Source of the DNA: Flavobacterium sp.
GTDB lineage: Bacteria; Bacteroidota; Bacteroidia; Flavobacteriales; Flavobacteriaceae
Length of the DNA: 10,000 nt
Assembly (NCBI RefSeq): GCF_020217025.1
Contig: NZ_JAIWOF010000149.1
Location: 1 to 10,000 of the forward strand
Reading direction: 5' to 3'
In this document: positions 1 through 6,730 of the stretch, piece after piece
Numbering within the stretch: position 1 is the stretch's first letter
Layout of the letters: each line of letters opens with the position of its first letter
Made by a program: the position numbers and the translations under genes
The notes under the pieces: generated by a model
What the model was told of the DNA's origin: nothing
Seen by the model: the letters and a program-made list of their open reading frames with translations, nothing else
Databases searched by the model: none

Positions 1-89
1 ATTTGGACTGGAATTGGGTGGTCAGTTTGCACCGAAATCGATGGTCAATTTAGACTGGAAAGTGGTGGTCAATTTGACCGTTTTTTCCA
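1..89. mobile_element. Terminal region of an IS21-family-like insertion sequence (partial)
   Basis: Three copies of a TGGTCA-headed unit start at 19, 42 and 66, so they are spaced 23 and 24 bp apart. Each continues as AGTTT or AATTT and the first two end in an A/CTGGAA or ACCGAAA-type segment. Bases 1-16 look like the tail of a fourth unit. Multiple internal terminal repeats of about 20 bp are typical of IS21-family ends, where they bind the IstA transposase; this array resembles ends I recall from Bacteroidota IS21 elements. The transposase genes would lie to the left of the window. The outer edge is placed near 89 by inference: the integrase reading frame stops looking family-like at that point, and the element would then end in CA, as IS21 elements often do. 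No target duplication can be checked because the other end is absent. Confidence 0.65.
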
Positions 90-554
90 TTCAAAACGTT
101 TGATTCTGGATTTAAAACGAATATAGGAATTCTCGGTCATCATATTTTTTTTGATGTCCAGTGCGAAAGCAAAAGCTTCTTTTACGGATTTAATTTCGTT
201 TTGTGTGCCTTTTTCGTCATAAGGATTGTAGCCTTCTTTTAAGATTCGAAGTAAATTTCGGCGATAGGTTTCTAGGATTTCCATTCGCTCTTCTTTGGTT
301 TTATAGCGGTTCACACCTCCTTTGATAAAGGGTTGTTTTTCTAAAAAACCTGTTTTTGGATTACGAAAAGAGAAATAGACAAACCAGTTTTTATCTAAAG
401 CTTCTTGTTGTTCTGCTTTAGAATATTTGGACCATTTAGTAATCTCAATACCTCCAGTATAGATTTTGGGTTCGGTGTAATTGCGTTTTGGCTTCAAGGT
501 AAAATCGTTTACGGTTTCGTTTACGATTTGTAAGATACTAAGAATTTTGGACAT
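69..554 (-). pseudogene. Tyrosine recombinase/phage-type integrase, N-terminal fragment truncated by the IS
   Basis: The fragment holds about 161 codons from the ATG at 554, starting MSKILSILQIVNETV. It matches, from memory, the N-terminal part of flavobacterial site-specific integrases: a short arm-binding-like region (KPKRNYTEPKIYTGG), a segment around FVYFSFRNPKTGFLEKQPFI, and the start of the SAM-like core-binding domain (NSYIRFKSRIKRFE). Full-length members have roughly 400 residues with a C-terminal catalytic R-H-R-Y set; none of that is present. After RIKRFE the frame continues WKKRSN and stops inside the IS repeats, so the last residues are IS-encoded. A longer start at 581 (MNTFQNLFF) is possible but would be encoded by a terminator-like hairpin, so 554 is preferred. 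The gene points away from the tRNA 3' end, as expected for an integrase of an element inserted at that tRNA. Very probably non-functional. Confidence 0.7.
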
Positions 555-589
555 AAAAAAAAGGTTTTGAAAAGTATTCAAAACCTTTT
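555..589 (-). terminator. Rho-independent terminator downstream of tRNA-fMet
   Basis: A perfect 13-bp inverted repeat (559-571 with 577-589, loop 572-576) is followed on the minus strand by eight T residues (562 down to 555). The T tract runs directly into the ATG of the integrase fragment. Orientation fits termination of the tRNA transcript about 35 nt after the mature 3' end. The stem is AT-rich (core AAGGTTTTGAA), so it may be leaky. Confidence 0.6.
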
Positions 590-594
590 ACTTT

Positions 595-615
595 AAAGCC
601 TTAGCGGGCTTTTTT
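595..615 (+). terminator. Possible small hairpin terminator facing rightward
   Basis: AAAGCC (595-600) pairs with GGCTTT (607-612) across a 6-nt loop, followed on the plus strand by more T residues. No plus-strand gene lies to its left in this window, so its client is unclear. It could be a remnant of the integrated element, or simply part of the tRNA trailer on the other strand. Confidence 0.3.
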
Positions 616-623
616 CTACTTAG

Positions 624-696
624 TAGCGGGAACAGGACTCGAACCTGTGACCTTCGGGTTATGAGCCCGACGAGCTGCCTACTGCTCTATCCCGCG
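624..696 (-). tRNA. Initiator tRNA-fMet (anticodon CAT)
   Basis: A complete 73-nt cloverleaf can be folded by hand: acceptor CGCGGGA/TCCCGCT, D-arm GAGC/GCTC, anticodon arm TCGGG-CTCATAA-CCCGA, T-arm ACAGG-TTCGAGT-CCTGT, discriminator A. Anticodon is CAT. Two features mark it as the initiator rather than the elongator: the first base C is not paired (C1 opposite T72), and the anticodon stem ends in three G:C pairs next to the loop. CCA is not encoded (the discriminator is followed by CTA). It has its own strong promoter, diverging from era. Its 3' end faces the integrase fragment, so it is the likely integration target of that element. Confidence 0.95.
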
Positions 697-707
697 ATTT
701 GTGAGTG

Positions 708-737
708 CAAAGGTACACTCTTTATTTAAAATTACAA
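708..737 (-). promoter_or_regulatory. Promoter of tRNA-fMet (Bacteroidota type)
   Basis: On the minus strand a perfect TAnnTTTG -7 element, TACCTTTG (715 down to 708), is preceded after a 19-nt spacer by TTG (737 down to 735), matching the -33/-7 architecture of the Bacteroidota primary sigma factor. Transcription would start within a few bases of the mature 5' end at 696. Confidence 0.8.
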
Positions 738-761
738 GACTTTTTTAAAAATAATGTTTTC

Positions 762-794
762 TTTCTACTATTTCAGGCGTTATCACTACCTTTG
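762..794 (+). promoter_or_regulatory. Promoter of era
   Basis: TACCTTTG at 787-794 is a perfect TAnnTTTG -7 element and the same octamer as in the divergent tRNA promoter. A weak TTTC (762-765) sits at about the right distance for -33. Transcription would start near 800, leaving a leader of about 14 nt before the ATG at 814. This excludes the longer reading-frame start at 754. Confidence 0.7.
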
Positions 795-813
795 TACCCA
801 TAAATTTATTGAA

Positions 814-1698
814 ATGGAGCACAGAGCAGGTTATGTAAATATCATTGGAAATCCGAATGTAGGGAAATCAACTCTTATGAATGCGTTTGTAGGGGAACGC
901 CTTTCTATTATCACATCGAAAGCACAAACTACGAGACACCGTATTTTAGGAATTGTAAATGGAGATGATTTTCAAGTTTTATTTTCAGATACGCCTGGAA
1001 TTATAAAACCAGCGTATGAATTACAAAATTCGATGATGGATTTTGTGAAATCAGCTTTTGAAGATGCTGACATTTTGGTTTACATGGTAGAGATTGGCGA
1101 AAAAGAATTAAAAGACGAAGCGTTTTTTAATAAAATTATCCACTCTAAGATTCCGGTTTTATTATTATTGAATAAAATTGACAAATCGAACCAAGAACAG
1201 TTGGAAGAACAAATGCAAATGTGGAAAGACAAAGTACCCAATGCCGAAATCTATCCCATTTCTGCTTTAGAAAACTTTAATGTCCAAACTGTTTTTGATC
1301 GAATTATTGAATTGCTTCCTGTTTCCCCAGCGTTTTATCCAAAAGATGCTTTGACTGATAAACCAGAACGTTTCTTTGTCAACGAAACCATTCGTGAGAA
1401 AATCTTGTTGAATTACGATAAAGAAATTCCGTATGCTGTAGAAATTGAAACGGAAGAATTTATTGAAGACGACAACATCATTAGAATTCGCGCCGTAATC
1501 ATGGTAGAGCGTGATACGCAAAAAGGAATCATCATTGGACACAAAGGTGCGGCATTGAAGAAAGTTGGGATTCAAGCAAGAGAAGATTTAGAAAAATTCT
1601 TTGGAAAACAAATTCACTTAGCTACTTACGTTAAAGTAAATAAAGATTGGAGAAGCAACGAACGTCAGTTGAGACGTTTTGGATATAATCAAAAATAA
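814..1698 (+). CDS. era: GTPase Era, 30S ribosome assembly factor
   Basis: The product has 294 residues, the usual Era length. Era is a cytoplasmic GTPase that binds the 3' end of 16S rRNA and helps mature the small ribosomal subunit. All G motifs are visible: G1 GNPNVGKS (12-19), G2 around QTTRHR (38-43), G3 DTPG (59-62), G4 NKID (120-123) and G5 ISAL (149-152). The C-terminal half carries the type II KH RNA-binding domain, with its loop at GIIIGHKGAALKKVG (238-252). The start MEHRAGYVNIIGNPN is chosen because the frame upstream to 754 contains the promoter and the extra 20 residues look unlike Era. The gene appears monocistronic, with its own promoter and a terminator directly after the stop. 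Confidence 0.97.
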   Translation: MEHRAGYVNIIGNPNVGKSTLMNAFVGERLSIITSKAQTTRHRILGIVNGDDFQVLFSDTPGIIKPAYELQNSMMDFVKSAFEDADILVYMVEIGEKELKDEAFFNKIIHSKIPVLLLLNKIDKSNQEQLEEQMQMWKDKVPNAEIYPISALENFNVQTVFDRIIELLPVSPAFYPKDALTDKPERFFVNETIREKILLNYDKEIPYAVEIETEEFIEDDNIIRIRAVIMVERDTQKGIIIGHKGAALKKVGIQAREDLEKFFGKQIHLATYVKVNKDWRSNERQLRRFGYNQK

Positions 1699-1703
1699 AT
1701 AGA

Positions 1704-1735
1704 AAAGCCTGATAAGTATATCAGGCTTTCTTTTT
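1704..1735. terminator. Bidirectional terminator between era and the hmuV-like gene
   Basis: A perfect 11-bp stem, AAAGCCTGATA (1704-1714) with TATCAGGCTTT (1719-1729), has a 4-nt loop and is followed by C and then TTTTT on the plus strand. It lies 5 nt after the era stop. The convergent ATPase gene ends at 1734, so the same hairpin, with a less perfect T-rich stretch on the minus side, can end that operon too. Confidence 0.85.
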
Positions 1736-2501
1736 AAAAATGAATGAAGATTTCGTTTTCTATTGTATGAATTTTAGGCTCCATTTTAAAAGCTTCTACT
1801 ATATTTTCTTTAGACAAAACTTCTGATTTATTTCCTGAGGCAATTACTTTTCCTTGACTAAGCAGCATAATTTTATCGGCAAATTTAGCCGTCAAATTCA
1901 AATCGTGCAAAACGCCAATAATTACAATGTTATTCGCTTTTGCTAATTCTTGCATTTTGTACATAAAACTATATTGAAAATGGACATCTAGAAATGTTAG
2001 AGGTTCATCTAGAATTAAATAGCGTGTTTTATTTTCTTCGGAAAACCAGATTTGAGCTAAAACTCGGGCAAAATGAACCCGTTGCATCTCGCCTCCACTT
2101 AAAGTCAAGTAATTCCTATCTACAAAACTTTCTAATTCAAAAAACTGAATCGCTTCATTACAAGCTCGTTTGTCTTTTTCAGATGGATAATTGCTAAAAT
2201 GTGGATATCTTCCCATCATTACAATATCACGAACGGTTAACGGAAAATTCAACTTACTATTTTGAGATAAAACAGCTCTTACTTTAGCCAATTCTGAAAT
2301 TGATAAAAACTCAGCATCATAATCAACTGTCCCTTTTTGATTTAATTTTAATTGACCACAAATTGACTTTATGAAAGTTGATTTTCCAGCGCCATTTGGA
2401 CCAATGATTAGCGTTATTTTACCCGCTTCAAATGTTTCTGAAATATTTTCCAGAATTACTTTATTAGCAATAGCAACCGATAAATTTTTAGTTGTAAGCA
2501 T
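1734..2501 (-). CDS. hmuV: Heme/iron-chelate ABC transporter ATP-binding protein (HmuV-like)
   Basis: The product has 255 residues and is the cytoplasmic ATPase that should drive the adjacent permease. Motifs in order: Walker A GPNGAGKS (34-41), Q-loop Gln80, signature LSGGE (134-138), Walker B YLILDE (161-166) and switch His199 (VLHDLN). The sequence after the Q-loop (LTVRDIVMMGRYPHF) is typical of the FecE/BtuD/HmuV group. The start at 2501 (MLTTKNLSV) is preferred over the 19-residue extension to 2558, which would overlap the permease gene. With this start, one base separates it from the permease stop at 2503, so translation is probably coupled. HmuV is chosen over FecE because of the HmuT- and HmuU-like neighbours; the ATPase alone does not settle the substrate. 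Confidence 0.9.
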   Translation of the reverse strand: MLTTKNLSVAIANKVILENISETFEAGKITLIIGPNGAGKSTFIKSICGQLKLNQKGTVDYDAEFLSISELAKVRAVLSQNSKLNFPLTVRDIVMMGRYPHFSNYPSEKDKRACNEAIQFFELESFVDRNYLTLSGGEMQRVHFARVLAQIWFSEENKTRYLILDEPLTFLDVHFQYSFMYKMQELAKANNIVIIGVLHDLNLTAKFADKIMLLSQGKVIASGNKSEVLSKENIVEAFKMEPKIHTIENEIFIHF

Positions 2502-2502
2502 A

Positions 2503-3531
2503 TTAAAAAAAGTAATTAGATTTTCGTAATAAAATAATAAACACTGGAACTCCAACAAATGAGGTTACAATTCCAATTGGCAATTCCGCAGGACTTAATA
2601 ATAATCGTGCAACCAAATCGGCAAAGCAAAGAAAAATGGCACCAAATAGCGAACCGAAAATAATGAGTTTTCGGATATCGGAACCACTAATCATTCTTAT
2701 AATATGAGGCACAATTAATCCCACAAAACCAATAACTCCTACAAATGAGGTAGCCACCGAAACCATAATAACATTAATTATTAAAACTTGATATTTTAAG
2801 AGATTCACATTGATTCCTAAATAGCTTGCTTCATCGGCTCCAAGAATTAGAGTATTTAATTTCTTACCTAAAAAATAAGACAAAATTAAACCGGAAATAG
2901 AAAAAAAAGCAACCAATTCTACCGCTTGCCAATTGGCTCCTGAAAGTGTTCCTAAATTCCAAAATGAAATAGAACGCGCTTGTGGATCACGAGCAATGTA
3001 GGATAAAAATCCAATTCCGCTTAAAAACAAAGCATTTACAGCAACCCCAATTAATAACAAAACCGTTACCGAATTGTTGTTTCCGTTTATTTTAGACAAG
3101 GAAAAAACCAAAAATGTTCCAATTATTCCACCAATGCACGCTATAAGTGGCAACGAAATGTTATTGGTTGCAAAAGCGAAAGTATTACCCAAAACAATAA
3201 AAAAGGAAGCCCCAAAAGCAGCTCCGCTAGAAGTTCCTATGAGTCCTGGTTCTACAATTGGGTTTCTAAATAATGCTTGAACTAATGTTCCACCAACGGC
3301 CAATGTTGCACCAACTAAAATACTTAACACCGATCTTGGCAATCTTATATCAATGAAAATACGTTCATTTAACGTTGTAAATTCATTTCCGTTGAAAAAA
3401 TTCATGAATGAAGAAAACATCTCATCAAGTGAAATTTTAACGGCTCCTAATCCAATAGACAATAAGAAAACTACTACTAATAATAATAGCAACGTTATCA
3501 ATAAAAAGAAATCTCGTTTTGTAAAAAACAT
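2503..3531 (-). CDS. hmuU: FecCD-family permease of heme/iron-chelate ABC transporter (HmuU-like)
   Basis: The product has 342 residues and is very hydrophobic, consistent with the roughly ten membrane helices of FecCD/BtuC permeases. It begins with a membrane segment (about 8-30). The family motif DIRLPRS (61-67) is followed by GGTLVQALFRNPIVEPG (80-96) and IGTSSGAAFGA; the FRNP.xEPGLIG form is the one I associate with heme permeases such as HmuU. The ATPase-coupling segment is GVIGFVGLIVPHIIRM (265-280). Its start overlaps the stop of the binding-protein gene by one base (TAATG), indicating coupled translation. It would form a homodimer in the inner membrane with two HmuV-like subunits. Confidence 0.92.
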   Translation of the reverse strand: MFFTKRDFFLLITLLLLLVVVFLLSIGLGAVKISLDEMFSSFMNFFNGNEFTTLNERIFIDIRLPRSVLSILVGATLAVGGTLVQALFRNPIVEPGLIGTSSGAAFGASFFIVLGNTFAFATNNISLPLIACIGGIIGTFLVFSLSKINGNNNSVTVLLLIGVAVNALFLSGIGFLSYIARDPQARSISFWNLGTLSGANWQAVELVAFFSISGLILSYFLGKKLNTLILGADEASYLGINVNLLKYQVLIINVIMVSVATSFVGVIGFVGLIVPHIIRMISGSDIRKLIIFGSLFGAIFLCFADLVARLLLSPAELPIGIVTSFVGVPVFIILLRKSNYFF

Positions 3532-4394
3532 TATTGCTGAATTAATTTTTGAATCAGTTGGATATTTTTACCTGTTCTTGGCCCTAAATACACCAAATCA
3601 TGTTCTTCTATTCTGTAAATTTTCTTGTCTTTGTATGCTTTAGTACTTGAAACTCCGGGTAATTCTCCTATTTTATCATAAGAACCACCCAGTTTATCAT
3701 AACCAAAATCGGTAATTAAAATAACATCTGGATTTGCAGCGGCTACTAATTCTGGAGAAAGATGTTTCATCCCTTTTTCTTCATCTATTGCAATTTCACC
3801 ACCAGCCCATTCGATCATTTTACCACCCGTACTATTTTTAGTCATAACTAAATATACATTTGAAGCTTGTCCATAATGTATAACCAAAACTCTTGTTTTT
3901 TTTGTGAAAGCGTTTGTTTTTTTAATTGCTTCATCAAATTCATTTTTCAAAGTAATACAGATAGAATCGGCCGCTTTTTCTCTTTTAAAGTAGCGTCCCA
4001 TTTCATGAATTAACGAATCAGTTCCTGCAATGGTTTGTTCATACTTTCCAAATTGTTTCATAGGAACTTTAAGTTTCTTCAATTGATCAACCACGGTTTC
4101 AGGACCAATATTATCATCTTCAATCACAATAGTTGGTTTGCTCGCCAAAATGGCTTCCAAACTCAACGCTCTATGATAACCAACAGTTGGTAGTTCTTTT
4201 AATTCTGCTGGATAAGTACTTGACACATCAACAGCAACTAAATCTTTTTGAGCACCTAATGCGCAAATAATTTCATTGTATTGCTTTGCAATGCAAACAA
4301 TTCTTGTTGTAGTTTCTTGCTTTTTGTCTTCTTTCGAAAATCTTTCACAACCTGTAACAACAAGTAACACTACTAAGTATTTTATAGCTTTCAT
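3531..4394 (-). CDS. hmuT: Heme-type periplasmic substrate-binding lipoprotein (HmuT-like)
   Basis: The product has 287 residues. The N-terminus is a lipoprotein signal peptide with lipobox VTGC and Cys16 as the lipidation site, so it is membrane-anchored facing the periplasm. It is a class III (BtuF/FhuD/HmuT) binding protein: RIVCIAKQYNEIICALG (31-47) opens the first lobe, a long helical linker follows, and the second lobe carries HLSPELVAAANPDVILI. VGYHRALSLEAILASKP (71-87) corresponds to the HmuT/ShuT segment whose Tyr ligates heme iron, here Tyr73, with His74 beside it. GPRTGKNIQLI near the end is also HmuT-like. Heme is therefore the best guess for the ligand, but it is inferred from motifs. 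The gene follows the receptor gene by 42 bp and overlaps the permease gene. Confidence 0.85.
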   Translation of the reverse strand: MKAIKYLVVLLVVTGCERFSKEDKKQETTTRIVCIAKQYNEIICALGAQKDLVAVDVSSTYPAELKELPTVGYHRALSLEAILASKPTIVIEDDNIGPETVVDQLKKLKVPMKQFGKYEQTIAGTDSLIHEMGRYFKREKAADSICITLKNEFDEAIKKTNAFTKKTRVLVIHYGQASNVYLVMTKNSTGGKMIEWAGGEIAIDEEKGMKHLSPELVAAANPDVILITDFGYDKLGGSYDKIGELPGVSSTKAYKDKKIYRIEEHDLVYLGPRTGKNIQLIQKLIQQ

Positions 4395-4406
4395 ATTATC
4401 AAATTT

Positions 4407-4429
4407 AAGAGCGGCATAAAACCGCTCTT
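4407..4429 (-). promoter_or_regulatory. Intergenic hairpin between receptor and binding-protein genes
   Basis: AAGAGCGG (4407-4414) and CCGCTCTT (4422-4429) form an 8-bp stem with a 7-nt loop, within the 42-bp gap. On the minus strand it is followed by AAATTTGATAAT and not a clean T tract, so it is a poor terminator. A role as attenuator or mRNA-stabilising 3' end, giving more receptor than transporter, is inference. Confidence 0.5.
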
Positions 4430-4436
4430 TTATTAA

Positions 4437-6650
4437 TTAGAATGTATATTTTAAGTTTAATCCACCAAAGAAAGTTGCATTATAAGGTGCTGGCAAATAA
4501 GCATCTGGCAACTGGTTATTGAATACCATTTGGTAATATTGTGTATTTGTAATGTTATTTATCCCAAGACTTGCATCTAATGATAAGTTATTTACAATTT
4601 TTCTTTGGTAACCTAACTTAGCATTTAACAAATTATAACTTTTGGTTTCATAATGAACCCTATTAGGATCTGTTGTTGCAGTAGGCACATAACTGTAAAA
4701 AACCGCATCTCTGTAATTATAGGTCACATTTCCATAAAAACCATATTTAAACACAAAATCAAAACCGGAGTTAAATACAACTGGAGGAGTTCCTAATACT
4801 TTTTCACCTGAAAAATCAAATGCTATATTGTACGTTCTTTGAAAAACATAATCTTTATATTTAAAATCTGAATATGTTACGTTTGCGAAAGGAGTTACAT
4901 TTTTAACGAATCCAGTTTCTGACTTGATTAATTCGTATTTTACATTAATTTCTATTCCTTTATGAACTTGCTCTCCAGCATTAACAATGTAAGAATATAA
5001 AGTTGCCGTATTTGTAGCATTTGGAACTGCTACAGAAGTCATTTTGTCTTTAAAATTTGTTTGAAAAAGGGCTACTTCATAAGTAAATCTATTACTAAAC
5101 AAACTTCCCTTAGAGCCTATCTCGAATTGAGTTCCAACTTCTGCTTTTAAATCTTTATTAACTTCTCCTGTAAAAGGAATATAAAAATAAGAACTAACAG
5201 GTGCTTTATACCCTTTATTATAAGAAGCGTATAATGAAACTTTTTTATTAAAAACTTTGTTAATAGCAAATTTAGGCGAAATCATATTTTTATATGAAGT
5301 TCTAAATGTAGTTGGCATGTAAGTACTAGGTGTATTATTAGCTGCAACATAAACTCTATCTTGTAATTCAATACCCATATAACTGCTTCCAACACCTGCA
5401 GTAAGAGAAAAGTCTTTTGGCATATTCAATGTCCATTCTGTAAACAAGTTATTTGTTTTAGAAATACTGTACTTGTTACTTCTTTGATTTCCAATTACAT
5501 TATAAGCATCAGGATCTACACCATTAGCAACCATAGCATAAGCAATAGTTTGAGAATTTTGTTGTTGCAATTCAGCCCCTGTAATACCTGAAAGTTTAAG
5601 CGAAGTTCCTAAGTCGAAATTTGTATTAAATGATGTTCTAAAACCATAATTTAATGCTGTTCTATCCGTCCAACCTCCTGCAGAACTTGCGTCACTTACA
5701 ATTCCAGTTCCAAAAACAGTTAGCGTATTTCCTATGTTTTTATTAAATTGATAATCATGATTTAAACCTCCTCTAAAACTAATAACATGAGAATGTGCAT
5801 CATTCTTAATGTAAGCAGGGTTTCCAGAATAATCAAAATCTTCATATTGCTCTCGCGTTAATTCTCCGTTTCTTTGATCATAACTATCGCTGTATCCTAA
5901 GTAAGCATTGATTTTTTGTTTCTCACTTAGTGAAGCATTTCCAAAAATATTTACAAAATCTTTACTTGAAGCCGTATGTTTCATGAAACCATCATATGAT
6001 TGATTTCCATAATTAATCAACATTGATCCATTTTTCCCTCCTATCTGAGCTTGTGTTGTTAGTCTTTTTAATCCATAACTTCCAAACAATGTATTTTGTG
6101 TTAATGAAATTTTTTCTAGCTCTGGCTGTATTGTTTTTAGATTTACAACACCTGCTATGGCTAAACCATATAATGAACCTGAAGGCCCTTTAACGATTTC
6201 CACATTACCGATAGATGCAAAATCAATATCATCTAATACCGTTATTCCTTCTGCATCTGTTACTGGAATATTGTTTAAATAAACTTTAGTTCCTTGTGTG
6301 TCAAAATTACTATTTGAACCATTTGTTCCTCTTACCCCATTTCCATAGCCACGAATATTAAATTGTTGACCTCCAGAAACCGTTCTTTTTTGCATATTTA
6401 CACCTGGCGCATTTGTATTAATGGCATCATCTAAAAACAACCCCGTATTTCTATTCAATTCTTTTTTATCCAATTTTGATATCGATTGTGGTTGACTTAG
6501 AATTGACTTATTTGAATTTGATGTAGCTGTAACTTCTACTTCTTTTAAGTAATTAATTTTTGCTACAGAATCATTTTTTGTGTCTTGACTATAAACCATA
6601 GTCGATGTAACGATAGCTAAAAGAGCTATCATTTTATTTAATAATTTCAT
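4437..6650 (-). CDS. TonB-dependent outer-membrane receptor (iron/heme uptake type)
   Basis: The product has 737 residues. It begins with a Sec signal peptide (about 1-21, ending YSQ), then a TonB-box-like LKEVEVTA (35-42). A plug domain (about 45-175) shows FNIRGYGNG, VYLNNIPV and VEIVKGPSGSLYG. A long C-terminal part of alternating amphipathic strands ends in KYTF with the terminal aromatic residue of outer-membrane barrels. Length and single-plug layout match siderophore/heme receptors and not the larger SusC proteins. It lacks the N-terminal carboxypeptidase-like domain common in Bacteroidota receptors. The classical heme-receptor FRAP/NPDL pair is not intact: the corresponding region reads GYKAP ... 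NKDL with no His between. The ligand is therefore uncertain; heme is suggested only by the downstream genes. Start at 6650 gives a leader of about 18 nt from the proposed promoter. Confidence 0.92.
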   Translation of the reverse strand: MKLLNKMIALLAIVTSTMVYSQDTKNDSVAKINYLKEVEVTATSNSNKSILSQPQSISKLDKKELNRNTGLFLDDAINTNAPGVNMQKRTVSGGQQFNIRGYGNGVRGTNGSNSNFDTQGTKVYLNNIPVTDAEGITVLDDIDFASIGNVEIVKGPSGSLYGLAIAGVVNLKTIQPELEKISLTQNTLFGSYGLKRLTTQAQIGGKNGSMLINYGNQSYDGFMKHTASSKDFVNIFGNASLSEKQKINAYLGYSDSYDQRNGELTREQYEDFDYSGNPAYIKNDAHSHVISFRGGLNHDYQFNKNIGNTLTVFGTGIVSDASSAGGWTDRTALNYGFRTSFNTNFDLGTSLKLSGITGAELQQQNSQTIAYAMVANGVDPDAYNVIGNQRSNKYSISKTNNLFTEWTLNMPKDFSLTAGVGSSYMGIELQDRVYVAANNTPSTYMPTTFRTSYKNMISPKFAINKVFNKKVSLYASYNKGYKAPVSSYFYIPFTGEVNKDLKAEVGTQFEIGSKGSLFSNRFTYEVALFQTNFKDKMTSVAVPNATNTATLYSYIVNAGEQVHKGIEINVKYELIKSETGFVKNVTPFANVTYSDFKYKDYVFQRTYNIAFDFSGEKVLGTPPVVFNSGFDFVFKYGFYGNVTYNYRDAVFYSYVPTATTDPNRVHYETKSYNLLNAKLGYQRKIVNNLSLDASLGINNITNTQYYQMVFNNQLPDAYLPAPYNATFFGGLNLKYTF

Positions 6651-6675
6651 TTTATTTTTAATTTAAATTAAATAA

Positions 6676-6709
6676 CAAGCATATCTAGATGCGTTTTAAA
6701 ATGCATCTA
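6676..6709 (-). promoter_or_regulatory. Candidate receptor promoter with a 24-bp palindrome (possible operator)
   Basis: On the minus strand TATGCTTG (6683 down to 6676) matches TAnnTTTG at all but one position and would start transcription about 18 nt before the receptor ATG. Immediately upstream, 6686-6709 is a near-perfect dyad: TAGATGC and GCATCTA arms around a TTTTAAAA core, with one mismatch pair (6693/6702). The dyad fills the space where the -33 element and spacer would be, which is what an operator for a repressor would do. It could instead fold as a hairpin ending the upstream gene, but it has no loop and no T tract. Confidence 0.5.
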
Positions 6710-6730
6710 ATCAACATAAATTGAAAAAAA

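Noticed and set aside
19..71. CRISPR-like direct repeats at the left edge
   Set aside because: The 23-24 bp units are contiguous without unique spacers and fit IS21 terminal repeats.
624..696. Elongator tRNA-Met or lysidine-modified tRNA-Ile reading of the CAT anticodon
   Set aside because: The unpaired first base and the three G:C pairs of the anticodon stem identify the initiator.
754..813. 20-residue N-terminal extension of Era
   Set aside because: The extension spans the era -7 element and is not Era-like; the start at 814 gives the family length.
1267..1575. Minus-strand open frame of 102 codons within era
   Set aside because: It is antisense to the conserved GTPase and KH coding sequence, has no recognisable motifs and no promoter.
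3074..3643. Plus-strand open frames (68 and 96 codons) opposite the permease and binding-protein genes
   Set aside because: They are shadows of well-supported genes; the translations have no family features.
6651..6730. Riboswitch or TPP/cobalamin-type leader ahead of the receptor
   Set aside because: Only 80 bp are available and the leader after the promoter is about 18 nt; no riboswitch core motifs are visible.
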